A DNA stretch of 64,000 bases. It comes from Paenibacillus pini JCM 16418 (GTDB lineage Bacteria; Bacillota; Bacilli; Paenibacillales; Paenibacillaceae). How positions within the stretch are numbered: position 1 is the first letter of the stretch; every line of letters starts with the position of its first letter. Location: contig NZ_BAVZ01000002.1 of assembly GCF_000576305.1 (NCBI RefSeq), forward strand, positions 62,001 to 126,000, read 5' to 3'. The notes beneath the pieces are model-generated. The model did no database searches, had not been told where the DNA came from, and saw nothing but the letters and a program-made list of their open reading frames with translations. Shown piece after piece: positions 36,577 to 46,261 of the stretch. The translations under genes and the position numbers were made by a program.

Positions 36577-37980
36577 ATGCAGACTTTGCTGCTTTGGTTG
36601 TTCTACATCTCATCGTTCTATGCTTTTATCCCCGGACTAATTACACGAATTTTTGGATTTCGTGTATTTCGTAGAGGGACGAGTGAACATGAATTTGCAC
36701 TGACATTTGATGATGGTCCAGATCCAGTGTACACACCTAAGCTGTTGGATCTATTGAAACGATATGACGCCAAGGCTACTTTTTTTGTTGTAGGTTCTCA
36801 TGCAGAACAGCATCCCGAGCTTGTTAAACGGATGTATGATGAGGGCCATTTAATTGGAATTCATAATTATGTTCATAAATCGAACTGGTTGATGCGTCCG
36901 GCAACGGTGAAGAAGCAAATTATGAAAACAGATAAAATTATTCATTCCATTACAGGGGAACGTACTACGTATTATCGCCCCCCTTGGGGAATCGTCAATT
37001 TGTTTGATTTTGCTAAAAAGAGTCAATTTAAAATTGTGCTGTGGTCTGCAATGTTTGGGGATTGGCGAGAGAAAATCGGTGCAGATCGTTTGACCGAGCG
37101 TATGCTGAGTAAGCTTCAGCCTGGTGTGGTGATGCTCCTTCATGATTGTGGAACGACAGCTGGTGCGAATCTAGATGCCCCACGTCAAATGCTTGTAGCA
37201 TTAGAACGAGTGCTTGAAGAAGCAGGACGTCTTGGACTCCAAAGTATAAGGATTGATGACATGATCGAGGCTAAAGAGAAGGCTCCTGAGAAACAGCTCT
37301 CACGTTCCAAATTAGCTACCGTCAAGCTTTGGTTAATGTGGGATGCTCTATTCCATATGGTTTTCCGTCTAAAAACGGTTCATCCAGCAGACCCCTTTCT
37401 TCATTATCGTTATCGATCTTATCAAGGTGCAAAAGTTACTATGGATAATGGAGAGGTCATAAGCAAAGGTGACAAAGTGATTGAGCTCCATTTCGATAAT
37501 GAAAAGCTGTTTCAGATGAGCCTTAAATCTCGGTCCATGGTTCATTTGGCCATACGGATGATTCGTTCGATGGAACATGATTTGCCGAGTCTAGCCCATC
37601 AGGTAATGAATGATCCGAAAATGAGCGACGCAAGAGCTTTATACGGAGTCACCATGATAAATCGCGGACCGCAGCAGTTTGGTTTTAAGGTGATGGATTT
37701 AGAAGAAGGCTTGTTTGCAAGAGCAACTCGTATCTATCTTAAGTTCTTAATGCTCATCATTCATCCTTCTGGACAGAATCGATTAAAGGATCACGCCGAA
37801 CTACTTGTTCCCAAAGTCTTGCTTATGTCTATGGATCAGTTAAATCGACGTTATGCCGATAATGGTTCACATCGTCAGCAACCGCATGCACGTCGAGTGG
37901 TTATTTCCGCAGATCATGAGGAAGAAATGCATGATTTAAATTTAGCCGCGACGGCTGGAAGCCCACCTTCTGCGGTATGA
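36577..37980 (+). CDS. Polysaccharide deacetylase with C-terminal YkoP domain
   Basis: 467 residues. One N-terminal hydrophobic helix (about 3-25) anchors or exports it. The NodB-type deacetylase domain shows 'ALTFDDGPDPVYTPK' near 43, the metal-binding histidines in 'IGIHNYVHKSNW' near 95, and 'YYRPPWG' near 130. After about residue 230 a second domain matches YkoP ('PADPFLHYRYRSYQGAKVTM' to the end). Likely removes acetyl groups from cell wall or surface polymers. Possible GTP- or lipid-related role of YkoP is not visible. Confidence 0.9.
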   Translation: MQTLLLWLFYISSFYAFIPGLITRIFGFRVFRRGTSEHEFALTFDDGPDPVYTPKLLDLLKRYDAKATFFVVGSHAEQHPELVKRMYDEGHLIGIHNYVHKSNWLMRPATVKKQIMKTDKIIHSITGERTTYYRPPWGIVNLFDFAKKSQFKIVLWSAMFGDWREKIGADRLTERMLSKLQPGVVMLLHDCGTTAGANLDAPRQMLVALERVLEEAGRLGLQSIRIDDMIEAKEKAPEKQLSRSKLATVKLWLMWDALFHMVFRLKTVHPADPFLHYRYRSYQGAKVTMDNGEVISKGDKVIELHFDNEKLFQMSLKSRSMVHLAIRMIRSMEHDLPSLAHQVMNDPKMSDARALYGVTMINRGPQQFGFKVMDLEEGLFARATRIYLKFLMLIIHPSGQNRLKDHAELLVPKVLLMSMDQLNRRYADNGSHRQQPHARRVVISADHEEEMHDLNLAATAGSPPSAV

Positions 37981-38039
37981 TAAAAGTTACAGAGGCAATC
38001 ATCGGTAGATTATATTTAGATCATACGGTTAACAAAAAA

Positions 38040-38075
38040 AGGTTGAGCAGAGATCGTCTCTGCTCAACCTTTTTA
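38040..38075. terminator. Bidirectional terminator between converging genes
   Basis: AGGTTGAGCAGAGA pairs with TCTCTGCTCAACCT around a three-base loop (38040-38070), with As before and Ts after. It serves the deacetylase and ilvD. Confidence 0.9.
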
Positions 38076-38103
38076 TATGATTACTGCAAGATTAAATTAG
38101 TAA

Positions 38104-39786
38104 TTAGATTTTTAGAACGCCGCCGGAGCTAGCATTTGTAACCAGTTTAGAGTAACGAGCAAGGTAACCCGTTTTGATTTTAGGTTCAAAGCCTTTCCAG
38201 TGAGAACGACGGACAGCCATTTCTTCTTCTCCAACTTCGAGAGTAATTGTACGATTTATAAGGTCGAGTTCAATGATATCACCATCTTCAACAAAGGCAA
38301 TAGGACCGCCTTCCGCAGCTTCTGGTGAAATGTGACCAATACTAATTCCTCGGGATGCGCCTGAGAAACGACCATCGGTAATCAAGCCAACTTTGGCTCC
38401 CAGACCCATGCCGACAATTTGAGAAGTAGGTGCAAGCATTTCTGGCATACCAGGTCCACCTTTTGGTCCTTCATAACGAATGACCACGACATGGCCTTCT
38501 TTAACTTTGCCGTTTGCAATGCCTTCCAGAGCCTCATCCTGGGAATCGTAACAAATGGCTGGTCCTTTATGATAGCCGCCAACCGAAGCGTCTACAGCAC
38601 CAACTTTGATGATTGAACCTTCTGGTGCGAGGTTTCCGTACAATACGGCAAGTCCGCCACGTTCGGAATAAGGCTCATCAATTGGATGAATGACATTCTT
38701 ATCTTGAATTTCGCATCCGGCTACATTTTCAGCAATGGTTTTCCCGGATACCGACATGCAGTCACCGTTGAATGCGCCTGGCTTCTTAAGAAGTTCATGT
38801 ATAACAGCACTTACGCCCCCAGCCGTGTGTACATCCTCGATAAAGTAATCCGAAGCCGGAGCAAGTTTAGAGATATAAGGGACACGGTTAGCCACTTCGT
38901 TAATGCGTTCAAGTGGATATTCAATACCTGCTTCGTGTGCCAAAGCAAGCGTGTGCAGAACAGTGTTAGTAGAACCACCCATTGCCATATCAAGTGCAAA
39001 TGCATTGTCGATCGAATCAACCGTAACGATATCACGTGGTTTAAGATCCAATTTAATAAGTTCCATGAGTTGTGTTGCAGATTGTTTAACAAATTCTTTG
39101 CGTTCTTCAGCAACAGCTAGAATGGTTCCGTTACCAGGTAACGCTATTCCAAGTGCTTCTGCCAAACAGTTCATGGAGTTCGCAGTAAACATACCCGAAC
39201 ATGAACCACAAGTAGGACAACCAAATTGTTCGAGTTCTAAGAGTTCGTTATCGGTAATTTTACCAACCTGGTGTGCACCAACGCCTTCAAATACTGAGGT
39301 CAGGGAAAGCTTCTTACCTTTACTGTCTACGCCGGCTTTCATGGGTCCACCACTAACGAAGATAGTTGGGATATTGACGCGAAGTGCGCCCATCATCATA
39401 CCAGGCGTAATTTTATCACAGTTAGGGATACAAACCATGCCGTCAAACCAGTGAGCCGAGACTACAGTTTCCAAGGAATCTGCAATAATCTCGCGGCTTG
39501 GTAGTGAATAACGCATGCCGATATGACCCATAGCGATACCATCGTCCACACCAATTGTATTAAATTCGAATGGAACACCGCCAGCTTCACGGATCGCTTC
39601 TTTTACAATCTTACCGAATTCCTGAAGATGTACATGACCTGGAACGATATCGATATATGAGTTACATACGGCGATAAATGGTTTACCAAAATCCTCTTCT
39701 TTAACGCCGGCTGCGCGAAGCAAGCTACGGTGAGGTGCACGATCGAAACCTTTTTTAATCATGTCAGAACGCATTTTATTAGCCAT
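38104..39786 (-). CDS. ilvD: Dihydroxy-acid dehydratase
   Basis: Third step of valine and isoleucine synthesis; dehydrates dihydroxy acids using an iron-sulfur cluster. 560 residues. Cluster cysteines are visible in '[11 protein letters not shown]' near 42, '[16 protein letters not shown]' near 122 and '[16 protein letters not shown]' near 190; the C-terminus has '[19 protein letters not shown]'. Minus strand, with a GGGGGAAT ribosome site. No other ilv genes are adjacent. Confidence 0.97.
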   Translation of the reverse strand: MANKMRSDMIKKGFDRAPHRSLLRAAGVKEEDFGKPFIAVCNSYIDIVPGHVHLQEFGKIVKEAIREAGGVPFEFNTIGVDDGIAMGHIGMRYSLPSREIIADSLETVVSAHWFDGMVCIPNCDKITPGMMMGALRVNIPTIFVSGGPMKAGVDSKGKKLSLTSVFEGVGAHQVGKITDNELLELEQFGCPTCGSCSGMFTANSMNCLAEALGIALPGNGTILAVAEERKEFVKQSATQLMELIKLDLKPRDIVTVDSIDNAFALDMAMGGSTNTVLHTLALAHEAGIEYPLERINEVANRVPYISKLAPASDYFIEDVHTAGGVSAVIHELLKKPGAFNGDCMSVSGKTIAENVAGCEIQDKNVIHPIDEPYSERGGLAVLYGNLAPEGSIIKVGAVDASVGGYHKGPAICYDSQDEALEGIANGKVKEGHVVVIRYEGPKGGPGMPEMLAPTSQIVGMGLGAKVGLITDGRFSGASRGISIGHISPEAAEGGPIAFVEDGDIIELDLINRTITLEVGEEEMAVRRSHWKGFEPKIKTGYLARYSKLVTNASSGGVLKI

Positions 39787-39917
39787 GATGCCAAATTCCC
39801 CCTAACGAATAATGTATGACTAGTTTACGCTTTATCGCGTTTACTTGAAAGAGTGCACGTATAAATGGGTTTTAATGATTCTATCATAAAGAATGAGGTT
39901 TTTCTAGCAATAACCAT

Positions 39918-39960
39918 ATAAGAGGCACCCTTTCCCTTGAAGGGAGAAGATGCCTCTTAT
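39918..39960. repeat. Inverted repeat in the ilvD upstream region
   Basis: ATAAGAGGCA (39918-39927) pairs with TGCCTCTTAT (39951-39960), and TCCCTT/AAGGGA lies inside. No T-run on either strand, so it may be a weak end for the acyltransferase transcript or a leader structure of ilvD. Confidence 0.6.
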
Positions 39961-40028
39961 GCAATAGCTAGCGATTCATACATAAATAGTATTTTTAATT
40001 ATATTATTAGAAATGAATTGTATGTGAG

Positions 40029-41069
40029 CTATAAAGGACGACCAAGAGCCAAACGCTCAAGTCGGATGATCCAAGTAACCTTTGGTTCTATAAAGGGGTG
40101 TGCCCATTGTTTTACGCGAGCCTGAGCGAGTAATAGGGTTAATAGACAAGCAAAGGCAATAACTAGCAGTGCCCCACTCATAGTACTGACGTAATTATAG
40201 ATGCCTGATATAGCTGCAAAACGGATAAGCAATCCATGTAATAGAAATACATATAGTGTACGTCGACCGAGCTCGGTCATCCAGCAGTGAACTGTAGGAA
40301 CAAATGCGAGAAATGCTGTTGCAGAAATGAACTGTAGGGCATAGATTGCCAGCCGCATTGCGCCAGCATACCAATGATGTTGACCAAGCTGAGTGTAAGT
40401 CATGCTACCGAATAGCCAACCCTCAGGTAGTCCCAGCATGAATAAAGCGATGACAATAAGCAGGGTGAGCGATACAGAAGCCGCGGTTACCCTTTTCCAT
40501 GTAGTGAAAAAAAGCACAAATTTTTCGAACGAAAGGTGGTATCCAATCAGAAAGAATGGCAAATATACAAAGGTGCGACTTATGCTGAGCCATACGCCAT
40601 CTAGCTGTAGATAACCGACGAGCACACCTAATATTAGCGATAAAGCGATCTGCTGGGTGCCAGTGAATTTGTGAATTGCTATTGTAATTAACCTCCAGCA
40701 GATATGGCTTATCAGAAACCAAAGCAGCAGATAGGGAGCAAAGAACGAACGGTGGATATTTTGTACGTGAAACAAGGTTTGATCTAGTACCGAATATAAG
40801 GTTTGAAAGATGACATATTGTACAGCAATTTGTAGTAAAAGGTTTCTGCCTTGAGCTCCTTTTAGATTCGACTTGGCAAAATAACCGGTCACGAGGACAA
40901 ACAGTGGCATATGAAAAGTAAATATCCATAGATATAAAGAGTGCATGCCGACTATTTTCCCAATCAAAGGCTCAATCGCATTCCCAACGAATACGGTCGT
41001 AATCAATAGTAATCTTAAATTCAAAAAATAGGTTTCTCCTTTTTTCTGTATGGTCTCTGTCTCGATCAT
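40029..41069 (-). CDS. Acyltransferase family membrane protein
   Basis: About 346 residues from ATG 41069, behind GGAGGG. Some ten hydrophobic segments. 'LYLWIFTFHMPLFVLVTGYFAKS' near residue 45 is the acyltransferase-3 motif; 'YVFLLHGLLIRF' near 275 is the conserved later helix. Likely transfers acetyl groups to a cell-surface sugar. Divergent from the KDG kinase gene. The acceptor is unknown. Confidence 0.85.
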   Translation of the reverse strand: MIETETIQKKGETYFLNLRLLLITTVFVGNAIEPLIGKIVGMHSLYLWIFTFHMPLFVLVTGYFAKSNLKGAQGRNLLLQIAVQYVIFQTLYSVLDQTLFHVQNIHRSFFAPYLLLWFLISHICWRLITIAIHKFTGTQQIALSLILGVLVGYLQLDGVWLSISRTFVYLPFFLIGYHLSFEKFVLFFTTWKRVTAASVSLTLLIVIALFMLGLPEGWLFGSMTYTQLGQHHWYAGAMRLAIYALQFISATAFLAFVPTVHCWMTELGRRTLYVFLLHGLLIRFAAISGIYNYVSTMSGALLVIAFACLLTLLLAQARVKQWAHPFIEPKVTWIIRLERLALGRPL

Positions 41070-41170
41070 GATGATTCCCTCCAAGATTACTCTTTTCTCA
41101 AGTGTAAATCAGGTAATTTTATGTCAGTTTTTGTCTTGTTATCTATAGTTTAAAAGTACTACTACACTCA

Positions 41171-41204
41171 GCTTACTATTGTGATATAAATCACAATAGT
41201 AAGC
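41171..41204. promoter_or_regulatory. Perfect 34-base palindrome with CRP/FNR-type site
   Basis: GCTTACTATTGTGAT (41171-41185), spacer ATAA, then its exact reverse complement (41190-41204). The centre, TGTGATATAAATCACA, matches the TGTGA-N6-TCACA operator of CRP/FNR-family regulators, which in B. subtilis is the Fnr box. It lies in the divergent gap between the acyltransferase and kdgK, so it could control either. No T-run, so not a terminator. Confidence 0.65.
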
Positions 41205-41373
41205 GTTATCAGAACCTTAATTTGTGGCGAAATGTTGAATATCAATGGATTTGATATATTTCAATGATAACTATACATCGAATAGGGTTATATGCTAGTA
41301 TCTTTGGATTGACACGGCCTTCAACTCGGCTGACAATAGACAGTAAAATGGATTTCCGGAGAGGGGAGTATAC

Positions 41374-42342
41374 ATGCATAAGGAAATTTCGGTGATACAG
41401 CCCGAGGTAGTTACGTTTGGTGAAAGTATGGGCTTAATGTCAGCACATGATTCACGAGGGTTAGAATATGCTTCAACATTACATAAATCTTTTGGAGGCG
41501 CAGAAAGCAATGTCGCCATTGGTATAGCAAGGCTTGGACATCGTTCAGGCTGGTGTGGTTCACTTGGTCAGGATCCGCTAGGCACTCAGATTTATAAGGC
41601 AATCCGTGGGGAAGGCGTTGACGTATCACGTGCACTCCTAAGCAGCGAAGCGCCTACGGGACTCATGATTCGTGAGAACGCTTACGGTAAATCTTCCGTT
41701 TACTATTATCGCAAAGGCTCTGCGGCGAGCCAGATGCGTCCTGATCAACTGGATGCGAGTTATATTCAGAGTGCCCGTATTCTACATGTCACGGGTATTA
41801 CCGCCGCGATCAGTCCGTTAGGATTGGCATGCGTAGAGACGGCAATGGATATAGCGCGCTCTGCTGGTGTAAAGGTTTGTTTTGATCCCAATTTACGTCT
41901 GAAGCTGTGGACGCTAGAGGAAGCTTCACCCGTATTATTACGGTTAGCTCAGAAATGTGATTATTTTCTGCCTGGTATGGATGAATTGAGGCTTCTCTAC
42001 GGAACAGAAGATGAAACCTTCATTTGGAATGAGTTATCTAAGCTGGATGCGGTGTCGATCGTGAAGGGTGGTCCTGATTTGACCTATGTTTTGGAGCATG
42101 GTACCCTAACGGAGATTCCGTACTACAAAGCGGAGCAAGTGATTGATACTGTCGGCGCGGGTGATGGATTCTGTGCTGGATTCATCACAGGATTACTCAA
42201 GAACTACAGCCCCGTGGAGGCCGTGCGCCTAGGTAGTGTGACGGGTTCAATGGTAGTTCAAGCTGCAGGTGATTGGGAAGCTCTCCCTACCTCTGCGCAA
42301 GTAGAAGCTTTACTGAATCACAAGGCTCATATCGAAAGATAG
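41374..42342 (+). CDS. kdgK: 2-keto-3-deoxygluconate kinase, PfkB family
   Basis: Phosphorylates KDG to KDPG in pectin and uronate breakdown. 322 residues. PfkB features: 'FGGAESNVAIGIARLG' near 39, and the ATP-binding and catalytic 'DTVGAGDGFCAGFITGLL' near 255. Ribosome site AGAGGGGAG. The KDPG aldolase gene follows 67 bases later, so product and substrate match. Other PfkB sugar kinases cannot be fully excluded. Confidence 0.88.
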   Translation: MHKEISVIQPEVVTFGESMGLMSAHDSRGLEYASTLHKSFGGAESNVAIGIARLGHRSGWCGSLGQDPLGTQIYKAIRGEGVDVSRALLSSEAPTGLMIRENAYGKSSVYYYRKGSAASQMRPDQLDASYIQSARILHVTGITAAISPLGLACVETAMDIARSAGVKVCFDPNLRLKLWTLEEASPVLLRLAQKCDYFLPGMDELRLLYGTEDETFIWNELSKLDAVSIVKGGPDLTYVLEHGTLTEIPYYKAEQVIDTVGAGDGFCAGFITGLLKNYSPVEAVRLGSVTGSMVVQAAGDWEALPTSAQVEALLNHKAHIER

Positions 42343-42409
42343 ATAGACTATTAAACTCAATAGACATACCCATACAATTTCCATATAATGAGGTCAAAGG
42401 AGCATAATT

Positions 42410-43081
42410 GTGAAAAAACTCCAACTATTACAGAAGATGACTGATCAAGGCGTTGTTGCCGTATTGCGCGGTGACTCAGCCGATCAGGTATTTGAAATGG
42501 CAGAGGCAGCAATTGCCGGCGGTATAAAGGTTATCGAGATTACATTAACGGTACCAGGTGCTTTGCGAGCTATTGAAAAATTAAGCGAACGATACAGCTG
42601 GCAGGATGAGAAGAATTCTGAACATTTCGCTATCATTGGTGCGGGTACGGTACTTGAAGCACAGACTGCTCGGGCAGCAATATTAGCAGGTGCTGCGTTT
42701 GTTGTGGGTCCTTCGCTCAATCCAGAGACGGTTAAAATATGCAATTTGTATCGTATACCGATTCTTCCTGGTGTAATGACGATAGCTGATGTGCAGCATG
42801 CATTGGAACTAGGGGTAGATATCGTGAAGCTCTTCCCTGGTAATCTATATGAGCCAACGATCATTAAGACGCTTAAGGGACCAATGCCACAGGCTAATTT
42901 CATGCCGACAGGTGGCGTTTCGCTGACCAATCTCGCCGATTGGATCAAGGGTGGGGCAGTTGCAGTAGGGATTGGTTCGGATTTGACTACGGAAGCAGTG
43001 AAGACGGGGAATATGGATTTGGTGCGGCAGAAAGCGGAGCAGTATATGGATGCATATCGGAAGGCTAAACAAAGCCTGTAG
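42410..43081 (+). CDS. eda: KDPG/KHG aldolase
   Basis: Splits KDPG into pyruvate and glyceraldehyde 3-phosphate, finishing the reaction begun by the upstream kinase. 223 residues, GTG start with AAAGGAG ahead. Class I aldolase pattern: 'GVVAVLRGDSADQ' near 14, catalytic glutamate in 'GIKVIEITLTVPGA' near 40, 'AIIGAGTVLEAQ' near 75, and the Schiff-base lysine in 'GVDIVKLFPG' near 135, then 'FMPTGGVS'. The genes that would make KDG are not in the window. Confidence 0.93.
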   Translation: MKKLQLLQKMTDQGVVAVLRGDSADQVFEMAEAAIAGGIKVIEITLTVPGALRAIEKLSERYSWQDEKNSEHFAIIGAGTVLEAQTARAAILAGAAFVVGPSLNPETVKICNLYRIPILPGVMTIADVQHALELGVDIVKLFPGNLYEPTIIKTLKGPMPQANFMPTGGVSLTNLADWIKGGAVAVGIGSDLTTEAVKTGNMDLVRQKAEQYMDAYRKAKQSL

Positions 43082-43117
43082 TCAACATTTTTATGTGTAC
43101 AATAAATGGTATGAAAT

Positions 43118-43157
43118 CACAGCCTGCCGTCCCATGAGGAGGCAGGCTGTGCGTTTA
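43118..43157 (+). terminator. Rho-independent terminator after eda
   Basis: CACAGCCTGCC (43118-43128) pairs perfectly with GGCAGGCTGTG (43141-43151), followed by a short T tract. Confidence 0.82.
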
Positions 43158-43221
43158 CAATAATTGAGATATCTGTAGAATCGGGAAATGACCTGACAGA
43201 TCATAGTGGAGGTGCACAGGC

Positions 43222-43965
43222 GTGCAAAAAATCGAAACATTCGCCTCTTGGATTGAACAGAGCAATAATATTGTATTTTTTGGCGGAGCGGGAACATCTA
43301 CGGAAAGCGGTATTCCCGATTTTCGTTCCGCAGCAGGCTTATACCAGACGGAGCAACATTCACCATATCCTCCGGAAGTGATGTTGAGTCATTCCTTTTT
43401 CGTAAAAATGCCGGACATTTTCTTTGATTTTTACCGTAGTAAAATGCTACATCCCGATGCTAAGCCTAATGGTTGTCATACCCTTCTGGCTCGGCTTGAA
43501 AAAGAAGGCAAGCTTAAAGCGATCGTAACGCAAAATATCGATGGGCTTCATCAGAAAGCCGGAAGTCATGAAGTATTGGAACTGCATGGTTCGATATATC
43601 GGAATTATTGTATGGGCTGTGATCATTTTTATGATTTAGAGCAGGTGATGGCAAGTAAACATATGGTGCCGCGCTGTCCTCGTTGCAGAGGTGTAATTAA
43701 GCCAGATGTAGTGCTATATGAGGAGCCTTTGGATCAACAGGTTCTTTTCAGATCCATGGAAGCCATATCTCATGCAGATCTTCTCATTATTGGGGGAACG
43801 TCATTGACAGTACATCCGGCTGCGGAGCTCGTCTCTTATTTCGAAGGTAACCGCACAGTACTACTTAACATGGATCCGACTCCTTATGATAACAAGGCAG
43901 ATTTGTTGATTACGGAGCGAATTGGAGAATTTATGATGAAGACAAGCGAAATTTTATATGGATAA
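43222..43965 (+). CDS. cobB: NAD-dependent protein deacetylase, sirtuin
   Basis: 247 residues, GTG start behind TGGAGGTG. Sirtuin motifs in order: 'GAGTSTESGIPDFRSAAGLY' near 20, 'TQNIDGLHQKAGS' near 108 with the following catalytic histidine in 'LELHGSIYR', zinc cysteines in 'CMGCDHFY' and 'CPRCRGVIKPDVVLY', and 'GTSLTVHPA' near 193. Removes acyl groups from lysines, for instance on acetyl-CoA synthetase in bacteria. B. subtilis calls its homologue SrtN. Confidence 0.95.
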   Translation: MQKIETFASWIEQSNNIVFFGGAGTSTESGIPDFRSAAGLYQTEQHSPYPPEVMLSHSFFVKMPDIFFDFYRSKMLHPDAKPNGCHTLLARLEKEGKLKAIVTQNIDGLHQKAGSHEVLELHGSIYRNYCMGCDHFYDLEQVMASKHMVPRCPRCRGVIKPDVVLYEEPLDQQVLFRSMEAISHADLLIIGGTSLTVHPAAELVSYFEGNRTVLLNMDPTPYDNKADLLITERIGEFMMKTSEILYG

Positions 43966-44005
43966 ATATTTGAATTATCGCTTGAATATCACTGTAATCG
44001 GTTTC

Positions 44006-44035
44006 TTGTCAAACATGATATAAAAGAGATATGAT
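44006..44035 (+). promoter_or_regulatory. Candidate sigma-A promoter for the aldo/keto reductase
   Basis: TTGTCA (44006-44011) and TATGAT (44030-44035) with an 18-base spacer, about 60 bases upstream of the start at 44094. Confidence 0.5.
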
Positions 44036-44093
44036 GGTTTGTGAGACATCTACATAGAATCAACCATGACTTGATATAGAGAGGTGGATTACA

Positions 44094-45098
44094 ATGGGAT
44101 ACACTGCAAGTGAGGCAAGATACGAAGAGATGCTCTACAACCGTTGTGGCCGTTCCGGGCTCAAACTTCCCGCTATATCACTGGGATTATGGCATAATTT
44201 CGGTGGAGTAACTACTCTTGAGAATGCACGTAATATGATTACGCGTTCGTTTGACTTGGGTATTACTCACTTTGATCTTGCTAACAATTATGGTCCACCG
44301 GCCGGTTCGGCTGAGGAGACGTTTGGTAAAATATTGTCACAGGATCTTAAGGCCTATCGTGATGAGTTAATTATTTCATCTAAAGCAGGTTACTATATGT
44401 GGCCTGGACCGTATGGCGAATGGGGTTCACGCAAGAACTTGATTTCAAGTATGGATCAGAGTTTGAAACGGCTGAATGTCGATTATGTAGATATTTTCTA
44501 TTCACATCGTTTTGATCCAGAAACGCCGCTCGATGAGACCATGATGGCGCTAGACCACATTGTACGTTCAGGTAAAGCACTTTATATCGGGATCTCTAAC
44601 TATACCGCAGAACAAACGTCTGAGGCGATCGCAATTCTTAGGAAGCTAGGTACACCGCTTCTCATACACCAGCCAAGCTATTCGATGTTAAACCGTTGGG
44701 TCGAGAACGGACTTCAAGATGTGCTTGAAGACAATGGTGTGGGTAGTATTGCATTTACACCGCTGGCTCAAGGACTTCTGACAAATAAATATTTGAACGG
44801 AATTCCAGAAGACTCACGTGCGGCGAGCACTTCTGTATTCCTTAACGAGAATAATATTACACCAGAGGCGCTGCGCAAAGTGCGTGCACTGAACCAGCTT
44901 GCTGCGGCCAGAGGCCAAAGCTTAGCTCAATTAGCCCTCGCATGGGTATTACGTGAAGGTAGAGTGACTTCTGCTCTTATTGGTGCAAGCCGTGTGAGCC
45001 AGATTGAAGATAATATTGCTGCCTTGAAAAATTTAAAGTTCTCTCAGGAAGAGCTTGACCGGATCGAGACCATTTTAAAGACAGAGAATGAGTCTTAA
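44094..45098 (+). CDS. Aldo/keto reductase, YghZ/glyceraldehyde 3-phosphate reductase type
   Basis: NADPH-dependent oxidoreductase of 334 residues with a TIM barrel. 'THFDLANNYGPPAGSAEETFG' near 58 holds the catalytic aspartate and tyrosine, 'ISSKAGYYMWPGPYGEWGSRK' near 95 the lysine, and 'FYSHRFDPETPLDETM' near 143 the histidine position; 'ALIGASRVSQIEDNI' near 300 binds NADP. The long 'MWPGPYGEWGSRK' stretch marks the YghZ subgroup. Ribosome site GAGAGGTGG. Confidence 0.9.
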   Translation: MGYTASEARYEEMLYNRCGRSGLKLPAISLGLWHNFGGVTTLENARNMITRSFDLGITHFDLANNYGPPAGSAEETFGKILSQDLKAYRDELIISSKAGYYMWPGPYGEWGSRKNLISSMDQSLKRLNVDYVDIFYSHRFDPETPLDETMMALDHIVRSGKALYIGISNYTAEQTSEAIAILRKLGTPLLIHQPSYSMLNRWVENGLQDVLEDNGVGSIAFTPLAQGLLTNKYLNGIPEDSRAASTSVFLNENNITPEALRKVRALNQLAAARGQSLAQLALAWVLREGRVTSALIGASRVSQIEDNIAALKNLKFSQEELDRIETILKTENES

Positions 45099-45122
45099 AC
45101 CTGTCTTCTTGCTTTTCATAAC

Positions 45123-45159
45123 ACAGCCCGCTTTTCTTAAACAGGAGAAGCGGGCTGTT
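45123..45159. terminator. Hairpin terminator between converging genes
   Basis: ACAGCCCGCTT (from 45123) pairs with AAGCGGGCTGT (to 45158), with further pairing inside. Lies between the aldo/keto reductase and the AraC-family gene. Confidence 0.78.
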
Positions 45160-45200
45160 GTCATATAATTACATCCAACAAGCTACAAGTATCTAGTATC

Positions 45201-46076
45201 CTACGATGGAGTTGGTTTAGACAATGAGATGCGATAGGCGGAAGGAGACTGGCCGCATAATCGCTTGAATTGCCTAGAGTAATATAAGGCATCTGTTATA
45301 CCGACAGAAGCAGCGACTTGTTCGATCGATAATTCGGGACGTTCCCGCAGGAGCTGACGTGATTTATCAATACGGAGTTTGAGTAGGTAAGTGATGGGAG
45401 TTAGACTGGTCTCTTTTTTGAAGATGCGAGATAGATAAGCCCGATTGTATCCTAGACTCTCGCACATATGCTCGATGGATACCGGATGAGCATACTGAGC
45501 AGACATATAGTGTATAACCTGCGTGACTGCCCGCAGTACTTGCGATTCGGTACCTGTTGGCCTGATCTGACCTGACAAGATATCTCGCGCTTCAGAAAGA
45601 ATAAGATATAGATACCCAAGTGAAGCCATATCCGAGCTTTCCTTCTTCGTGAAGAAGGCGTCTCGTATCGAAGCCATCGCAGTCGGTATGATGTCTTTAT
45701 GAATGTTGGTGAGTACAGGCTGATTTGAGCCTAAACCGGATTCTTCTGCCGTAAGTTGTGCCTGACTCCCGGAAAAGGCGATCCATCGGTAGCGCCAAGG
45801 ATCGTATGAATCAGAGGCGTAGCTGACTAGTTTACCTGGATGAATGAGGAAGCAGCTTCCAGCACCGAGTTCATATACATGCTGCTCGGAACGAAAAACA
45901 CCTTTGCCCTGTTCGATATAGTGAAGAAGATAATAATCATAAATTTTAGGGCCAACAGCATGTTGAGGTTTAGTCTGGCTCTCTCCCGCAAACAACACAT
46001 ATAGTGGATGGTTGATATGATAGACAGGGTTTGCTGCCACTGAATACGTTTCTTCATGCATAGACTCGTTTGACAT
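45201..46076 (-). CDS. AraC family regulator next to the galactose operon
   Basis: 291 residues. N-terminal cupin-like sensor ('PKIYDYYLLHYIEQGKGVF' near 43, 'LGAGSCFLIHPG' near 70) and C-terminal double helix-turn-helix ('SIEHMCESLGYNRAYLSRIFK' near 200 and 'SIEQVAASVGITDALYYSRQFK' near 250). Divergent from galK with 185 bases between, so it probably senses galactose or a galactoside and activates galKET. The sensor's ligand is inference from the neighbourhood. Confidence 0.9.
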   Translation of the reverse strand: MSNESMHEETYSVAANPVYHINHPLYVLFAGESQTKPQHAVGPKIYDYYLLHYIEQGKGVFRSEQHVYELGAGSCFLIHPGKLVSYASDSYDPWRYRWIAFSGSQAQLTAEESGLGSNQPVLTNIHKDIIPTAMASIRDAFFTKKESSDMASLGYLYLILSEARDILSGQIRPTGTESQVLRAVTQVIHYMSAQYAHPVSIEHMCESLGYNRAYLSRIFKKETSLTPITYLLKLRIDKSRQLLRERPELSIEQVAASVGITDALYYSRQFKRLCGQSPSAYRISLSKPTPS

Positions 46077-46156
46077 GGGTGATTCCTTTCATGTTATGAA
46101 GTGTAATTTCATAGAAGACTCAAAAATGCTGACTTTCATTATTATATTATAAAAAG

Positions 46157-46174
46157 TCACATTAATCCATGTGA
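46157..46174. promoter_or_regulatory. Candidate operator in the gal intergenic region
   Basis: TCACAT and ATGTGA separated by six bases form an 18-base inverted repeat about 50 bases upstream of the galK -10. Position fits an activator site for the divergent AraC-type regulator, although AraC proteins more often use direct repeats. Confidence 0.45.
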
Positions 46175-46190
46175 AGCAAACATAAATGCA

Positions 46191-46219
46191 TTATCATGGC
46201 GAGGTCTATCTTCTATAAT
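46191..46219 (+). promoter_or_regulatory. Candidate sigma-A promoter for galK
   Basis: TTATCA (46191-46196), 17-base spacer, perfect TATAAT (46214-46219). The weak -35 would fit a promoter that needs an activator. GalK starts at 46262. Confidence 0.6.
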
Positions 46220-46261
46220 TAAAAACAGTAATAACCATAAAACAAGGATGGTGTAGAGCGG

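Noticed and set aside
38686..39454. Plus-strand ORFs of up to 183 residues opposite ilvD
   Set aside because: They are antisense shadows of a full-length, well-conserved gene.
41171..41204. Palindrome as a transcription terminator
   Set aside because: It lies upstream of both divergent genes and has no T-run, so there is no transcript for it to end.
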